DNA of 64,000 nt from Torymus aiolomorphi (taxonomy: Eukaryota > Arthropoda > Insecta > Hymenoptera > Torymidae). The number at the start of each line of letters is the position of its first letter. Position 1 is the first letter of the stretch. The DNA is taken from NCBI GenBank assembly GCA_036365515.1, contig CM070874.1, positions 218,410,942-218,474,941 of the forward strand, written 5' to 3'. The position numbers were made by a program, and so were the translations under genes. Shown piece by piece: positions 59,701 through 64,000 of the stretch. Below the pieces are notes generated by a model that did no database searches, had not been told where the DNA came from, and saw nothing but the letters and a program-made list of their open reading frames with translations.

Positions 59701-60902
59701 CAATAGGCTAAAATAGAGAGAGGTAAAGAGAGGATATTTCCAAATAAATAAACATGAATTGATAGTAGACCATCCTTCTTGAAAGAACCACGCTCCCGAT
59801 GCGAGACAGTTCCGCGCCGAAGTCGCACACTTTCGCGACTTTCGCGCGGCAAAGTTACAATCCGCTGTATCGTATATGGGGTTAGGCTATTCAAAACATT
59901 GCTCACAGAGCTTTCGGTCGCGCGTGAAACAAGTGACGCACGCAGTGGGCAAAAGTGCTTCTTCTTCTAGTGGAAATAAACGGCGAAAACGCGTACTTTC
60001 GCCCGAGGAATAGAGACAAACTTTTTTATGAAACTGGTAAAATCATGTGTTACCGGAGAAGCCAGTGATTATTTGCAATTTAAATCTTTTGAAAGTTTAG
60101 ATCAGCTCCTGCTAGAGTTAAAAACAGTTTTCTCACCTAGCTAAAATTTACCTCAGGTTCAAACAGACTTAGCACGCGTAAAGCAAAATTCGAATGAAAA
60201 GGTATCAGAATATGGATTACAGGTAACTAAAATTCTAGAAAAGGCGCGTGAGCTTATTAATGAAAATTTTAACTCTTCAGTAGCACGCGGGATGATTGAA
60301 GGAACCACTAATAGTGCAATAGAACGTTTTACCCTGGGGTTAAATTCAGACGTAGCCGCGCGTATGATCGGGAAGGTGTCAAACACCCTTGAACAAGCTA
60401 TTAGTACAGCTATAACCTGTGAGCGACATGTACAGCAACGAAAGGAACTGCATGGCGAAATCTCGGGCGAGAATAGAAAACGGTCTTACTGTCACGTCGC
60501 GGAACCAGAAATAAGGGAAGAACCGAAAATAAAGAGATCTAAATGTTATAGATGCGGTAAGGTGGGCCATATTTCCGGAATTGTGAGCAGAGGGTTGATA
60601 CAGGTCTTTACTGTACCTACTGTCGAGTCGAGGGCCATACCGATGACTTGTAGAACGCGACGACGAAGTAATGTTTCGTCAATTAGCCATTCTAAGCCAA
60701 ACATGGGCTATCCTTCCAACAGAAATTATTTACCTATCGCTAATTATCCTCAACATCAGGCTCTCGTTAATAACACCCATTCATTAAACTTAAATGCAGT
60801 TCCTCATGAGGGCGCCATGGCGAATCCTCAGAATTCAAATCATCAAGCGTCCAGACTCGCGCCGTTATCGTTGCCACCAGTTCCACCGAGGGGATAAATT
60901 CA

Positions 60903-63514
60903 CCCCTTGTCGCGATCGAAAGTAATGATCTAGCTATAAACACGCCGCGCTTTCTTATTGCTACGGGATCAGAACTTAATATTATTAAGCGCGGGTTGCT
61001 AAAAGACGAAATGCCCATTTATAAAGATAACTTATACCGACTCGCTGGAATAAGTGAAGGCTTGGTTTTGACGGAAGGATATGTTAGGGTAAAGCTCGAT
61101 GGGATTCCCTGTAGACTTAATATTGTGCCGGATGATTTTCCTATAAGGGCCGATGGAATTCTTGGGGTGGAATTCTTAAAGGAGCAAAAAGCGACTCTAT
61201 CTTTTGACGATGATGTACTCCTTTGCGGAGATGCACGCGGTCCAGTCCCTTTTATTAATCGTAACACTCACTACCTACCTGCCAGAACTAAATCCTTAAT
61301 TCAAATCTCCGTTCAGAATTCCACCCGATCTACAGGTTATATACCTAAGATAAATGCGGGGCCAGGAGTTTTCATTGGGGAATTTCTGGTCACCAATAAA
61401 AATGGAAAGGTTAAATTGTTCGCGATAAACACTACTTCCGAGGATATGAACATTATTATACCTCCGATTAAGTTAAAGGGATACGATAGTACCTTAAAGC
61501 CTTTGCGCGTTATTAGAACAACAGATAAAGATAAGGCTGAGGCGGAACTACAGCTCAGAATAGATAAGATTTTAGAGTTACTCGATTTAAAAGATCTTGA
61601 TCAGGAAGAAAGAGATAGTATAGTTAAGCTCGTATCGGAATTTCCCTGCCAGTTTCATTTGGCTAGGGACAAGTTAAGTAAAACTACTATAATTACCCAT
61701 AAAATTCCCACTACCAATGATATTCCTATTAATGTAAAACAATACGGGTACCCGCCTCACTTAAGGGACATAGTTCAGAAACAGGTTCAGGAATTAATCG
61801 ATAACGACATAGTAGAAGAATCCGAGACACCTTACAATTCTCCATTGTGGATTGTTCCCAAAAAACCTGATTCGCAGGGAAATAAAAGATGGCGTTTAGT
61901 TATAGATTTTCGGGCTCTAAACGAGAAAACCATCGCTTCCGCTTATCCCCTCCCCAATTGACCAATTAGGAAGAAGTAAATATTTTTCAACTCTCGATCT
62001 GGCTTCGGGATTTCATCAAGTGCCAATTGATCCCTTAGACGCTCTTAAGACCGCGTTTTCGACCCCATTTAATCACTTACAATACAAAAGAATGCCTATG
62101 GGATTAAAGGGTTCCCCCGCCACGTTTCAGGCTCTCATGGATAAGGTACTGAACGGGTTGCCAGGTATTGAGTTATTCGTCTATATGGATGACGTAGTAA
62201 TATACGCTGAATCTTTAGAGGATCATACTCGGAAGACAAAGAAATTGTTTGGATGATTACCCCATAAAAATTTTTTGTAATTTGTTTAAATAATTTTTTA
62301 TAAACAATTGCAAATTACAAAAGAAAAAATACGTATATTTTATTTTTCAGTTATGCAAAGGATGGTACAGTTAGTTTGTTGCTATCTCAGCCAATTTTTG
62401 CATGGGCTTTAATGGGTTCAGAACTGCCGGTCTCACTCTGCAGCCCGATAAGTGCTTTTTTCTTAGGAAGGAGGTTGTTTATTTAGGTCATATCATATCA
62501 GAAAAGGGAGTGAAGCCCGACTCTCGAAAAGTTCAGGCCGTTTCCGAATTTCCACGCCCGAAAAATGCTAAAAACATTAAGCAATTTCTAGGTTTAGCTG
62601 GGTATTACCGCAGGTTCATTCCTGACTTCGCTAAGATTGCTACGCCACTTCATTCCCTGTTGCAAAAGGATAAACCCTTTTTATGGCGAAATACGAAGGA
62701 ACATGCTTTCGTCACCCTGAAACAAAAACTCTACTCCAGCCCCATCCTGCAATATCCAGATTTCAATAAACCATTCGTTGTAACGACCGACGCGTCCAAT
62801 TATGCTTTGGGTGGTGTCTTGAGTCAGGGCCCGATAGGAAGGGATCTCCCAATTGCCTACACGTCAAGAGCTCTAGTAAGCGCAAAACCAAGATACATAA
62901 TCACAAAGAAAGAATTACTAGCTGTAATGCACGCAGTGAAGCCGTTTAGACCATATCTCTATGGCAGGAAATTTACGCTAATAACTGATCATAGACCACT
63001 ATTATGGCTAAATAAATTATGAGATCCTATTGGAAGGGTGGGACGTTGGAAAACATTACTAAGTGAATATGACTACGACATGGTTCATAAACCGGGAAAA
63101 ATAAACATGAACGCGGATGCACTGTCCAGAAATCCTATACCAATTCTTCCAGTACCCGCAGATCCCGTTAACTCTGATCCAGAGGAATTGTTTCCAGAAA
63201 TTAATATCGAAAAATTATTCCTAATGGATCATGCTGAATCAGGTCATAGGGTACAAAATTCCGAAGGATCAGAGAATTTCGATCATCCCTATAGCCCGAC
63301 TAGACAAGACGACAGACCAATAAGCACTGACGGACAGACTGATGGACTCAGCACTGTCCCTTCAATGGAAGAGGCAGCGGTCATCGTATATCATGACCGA
63401 GGTAGCTTTAAGGGGTCACCGGTTGTAAAGGTCGTGGCTGAAACCCTCCAGAGAGAAGAGAATAGAGTAGGGAGACCGGGTGCGGATATCACAGCCGATG
63501 CCCTGCAAAACTGA
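60903..63514 (+). pseudogene. pol: Gypsy-3 Pol, decayed (protease, RT, RNase H)
   Basis: The protease site reads FLIATGSELNIIKRG: Ala (GCT, 60960-60962) replaces the catalytic Asp. The RT N-terminal part runs to AYPLPN at 61961. A short deletion/frameshift follows, then DQLGRSKYFSTLDLASGFHQ, MPMGLKGSPATFQALMDK and the catalytic VYMDDVVIYAE, to KKLFG at about 62254. A 146-bp insertion follows, then AGLTLQPDKCFFLRKEVVYL, the connection, and RNase H (VVTTDASNYALGGVLSQ, DHRPLLWLNKL). TGA at 63020-63022 interrupts before DPIGRVGRWKTLLSEYDYD and NADALSRNP. A Pro/Asp-rich linker ends at 63514. Integrase is not reached. Confidence 0.85.
62255..62400. mobile_element. 146-bp insertion in Gypsy-3 RT
   Basis: AT-rich, with an inverted pair ttttgtaattt/aaattacaaaa and a ttatttttcag near 62340-62351. 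It separates KKLFG from FRTAGLTL. Not identified. Confidence 0.5.
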
Positions 63515-64000
63515 AGACTTAGTGTTAGGAGTACACAGGTCACAGGCAAGGTGACTGAAGCCTTCGCGCGTGTTGAGGGGTCGGGGACCTACAGGAAAAT
63601 TCCTATCAAGAAATCCCGCCAGGCCGAAGTACTCTCACACGTGTCGAGGAGAGCGGCGGGGGCCTACGGGAAAATTCCCATCAAGAAACCCTGTCAAGCG
63701 ACCGTACACCAGTCACGAGGAATACAACCGAAGCTCTCACGTGTGCTGGGGGCTCGGGGGCTATGTATCCCTGGAGCGAAGTACTTCCACGCAAATTGGG
63801 AATGATAGAGCCGAAGACCTACAGGAAAATTCCTATCAAGAATTCCCGTCAGGCGAGGATAGGGTTGAAAGGACGCAGACAAAGGTTCAAGGGGAGGTTG
63901 ATCTCCAAGAACCAATGACAGATAATCTTAACAGTCTATCCGACGATTTTGGGGATGATTTAGAAAATGAAATTATTGAAATAAAAACCTATGAGATTCG
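63515..64000 (+). repeat. Degenerate repeats after Gypsy-3 RNase H
   Basis: Three imperfect copies of acctacaggaaaattcctat and caagaaatcccgcc (about 63588, 63662 and 63808) at intervals of about 75-145 bp. Short frames encode KIPIKK peptides. Probably a spacer inside the element; the integrase should lie beyond the window edge. Confidence 0.6.

Larger units (their letters stand above)
58963..60025. mobile_element. Composite insertion in Gypsy-3 gag
   Basis: Contains a ~95 bp hairpin (58977-59075), a TIR pair cgggcgaaagtacg/cgtactttcgcccg (about 59095-59118 and 59990-60014) and, on the minus strand, a LINE/SINE-like tail. No transposase. Nesting order and exact edges are not resolved. Confidence 0.55.
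58471..60897 (+). pseudogene. gag: Gypsy-3 Gag, interrupted
   Basis: First part: low-complexity Ser/Asn-rich, then EIVRILPEFNGKNISVNRFTRECIEAE up to 58962. It resumes at about 60026 with KLVKSCVTGEASDYLQFKSF, an in-frame TAG near 60141, then LPQVQTDLARVKQNSNEKVS and a capsid-like helical region, a basic stretch and a knuckle CYRCGKVGHISG whose final Cys is missing. A disordered tail ends at 60897. Between the halves is foreign DNA. Confidence 0.75.
56118..64000 (+). mobile_element. Third Ty3/Gypsy retrotransposon, old, runs off the window
   Basis: 5' LTR (ending 57888), PBS, leader, gag, pol to RNase H. Integrase and 3' LTR are outside the window. Gag carries a ~1 kb insertion and RT a ~150 bp one; stops and a lost protease aspartate show age. 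Confidence 0.85.

Overview
This is a eukaryotic window, almost certainly from an arthropod and probably an insect. It has spliceosomal introns, AT-rich DNA, insect-type transposon families (MULE, Tc1/mariner, Transib-like, Penelope, Ty3/Gypsy) and LTR promoters with a TATA box plus a TCAGT initiator. A hymenopteran host is only a guess. There is no prokaryotic gene organisation, CRISPR array, rRNA or tRNA gene that I can see. Nearly everything is transposable-element DNA nested inside other elements. The only recognisable host gene is a pair of decayed, tandemly duplicated RAD51 segments on the minus strand (1-194 joined to 19063-20473 and 35938 onward as unit A; about 36010-37167 as unit B).

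Layout. (1) RAD51 unit A is split by a 2.15 kb element with TTAA target duplications (16905-19058). The left junction of that element is split in turn by a 16.7 kb Mutator-like element (203-16897, 8-bp target duplication, ~1.5 kb terminal inverted repeats). The MULE holds an eight-exon transposase gene with FLYWCH-like and MULE DDE regions and, divergently, a second four-exon gene for a Myb/SANT-like coiled-coil protein. Its introns carry a LINE fragment, several MITEs and long CT tracts. (2) Unit A is split again at 20474-35937 by a DDE element with a TAA target duplication and ~0.85 kb TIRs. This contains a broken pogo-like transposase, a small secreted-protein-like ORF, a MITE and a young Ty3/Gypsy retrotransposon (25174-34936, near-identical LTRs, intact pol). 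(3) RAD51 unit B is followed by a Tc1/mariner-superfamily element (37168-40395). Its transposase has one in-frame stop, and its ends are dense in TGACC/GGTCA half-sites.

(4) A second Gypsy element (40963-51262, minus) is decayed. Its gag is split by a 5.7 kb giant foldback element (44458-50145) with Transib-like ends (CACAGTG-type TIR, 5-bp CGCCG target duplication). That foldback holds a 238-bp insertion with a hammerhead-ribozyme core and a head-to-head Penelope-like element. (5) From 51770 to the right edge there is an LTR in minus orientation, a second head-to-head Penelope element (52706-56117), and then a related plus-strand LTR leading into a third, old Gypsy element (gag and pol to 63514, running off the window).

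The strongest candidates for something new are the giant two-gene MULE, the Transib-like foldback, and the hammerhead-bearing Penelope copies in inverted pairs. Several insertion boundaries are independently supported: RAD51 unit B serves as an empty-site reference for two insertions, and removing the foldback plus one target copy restores an open gag frame.
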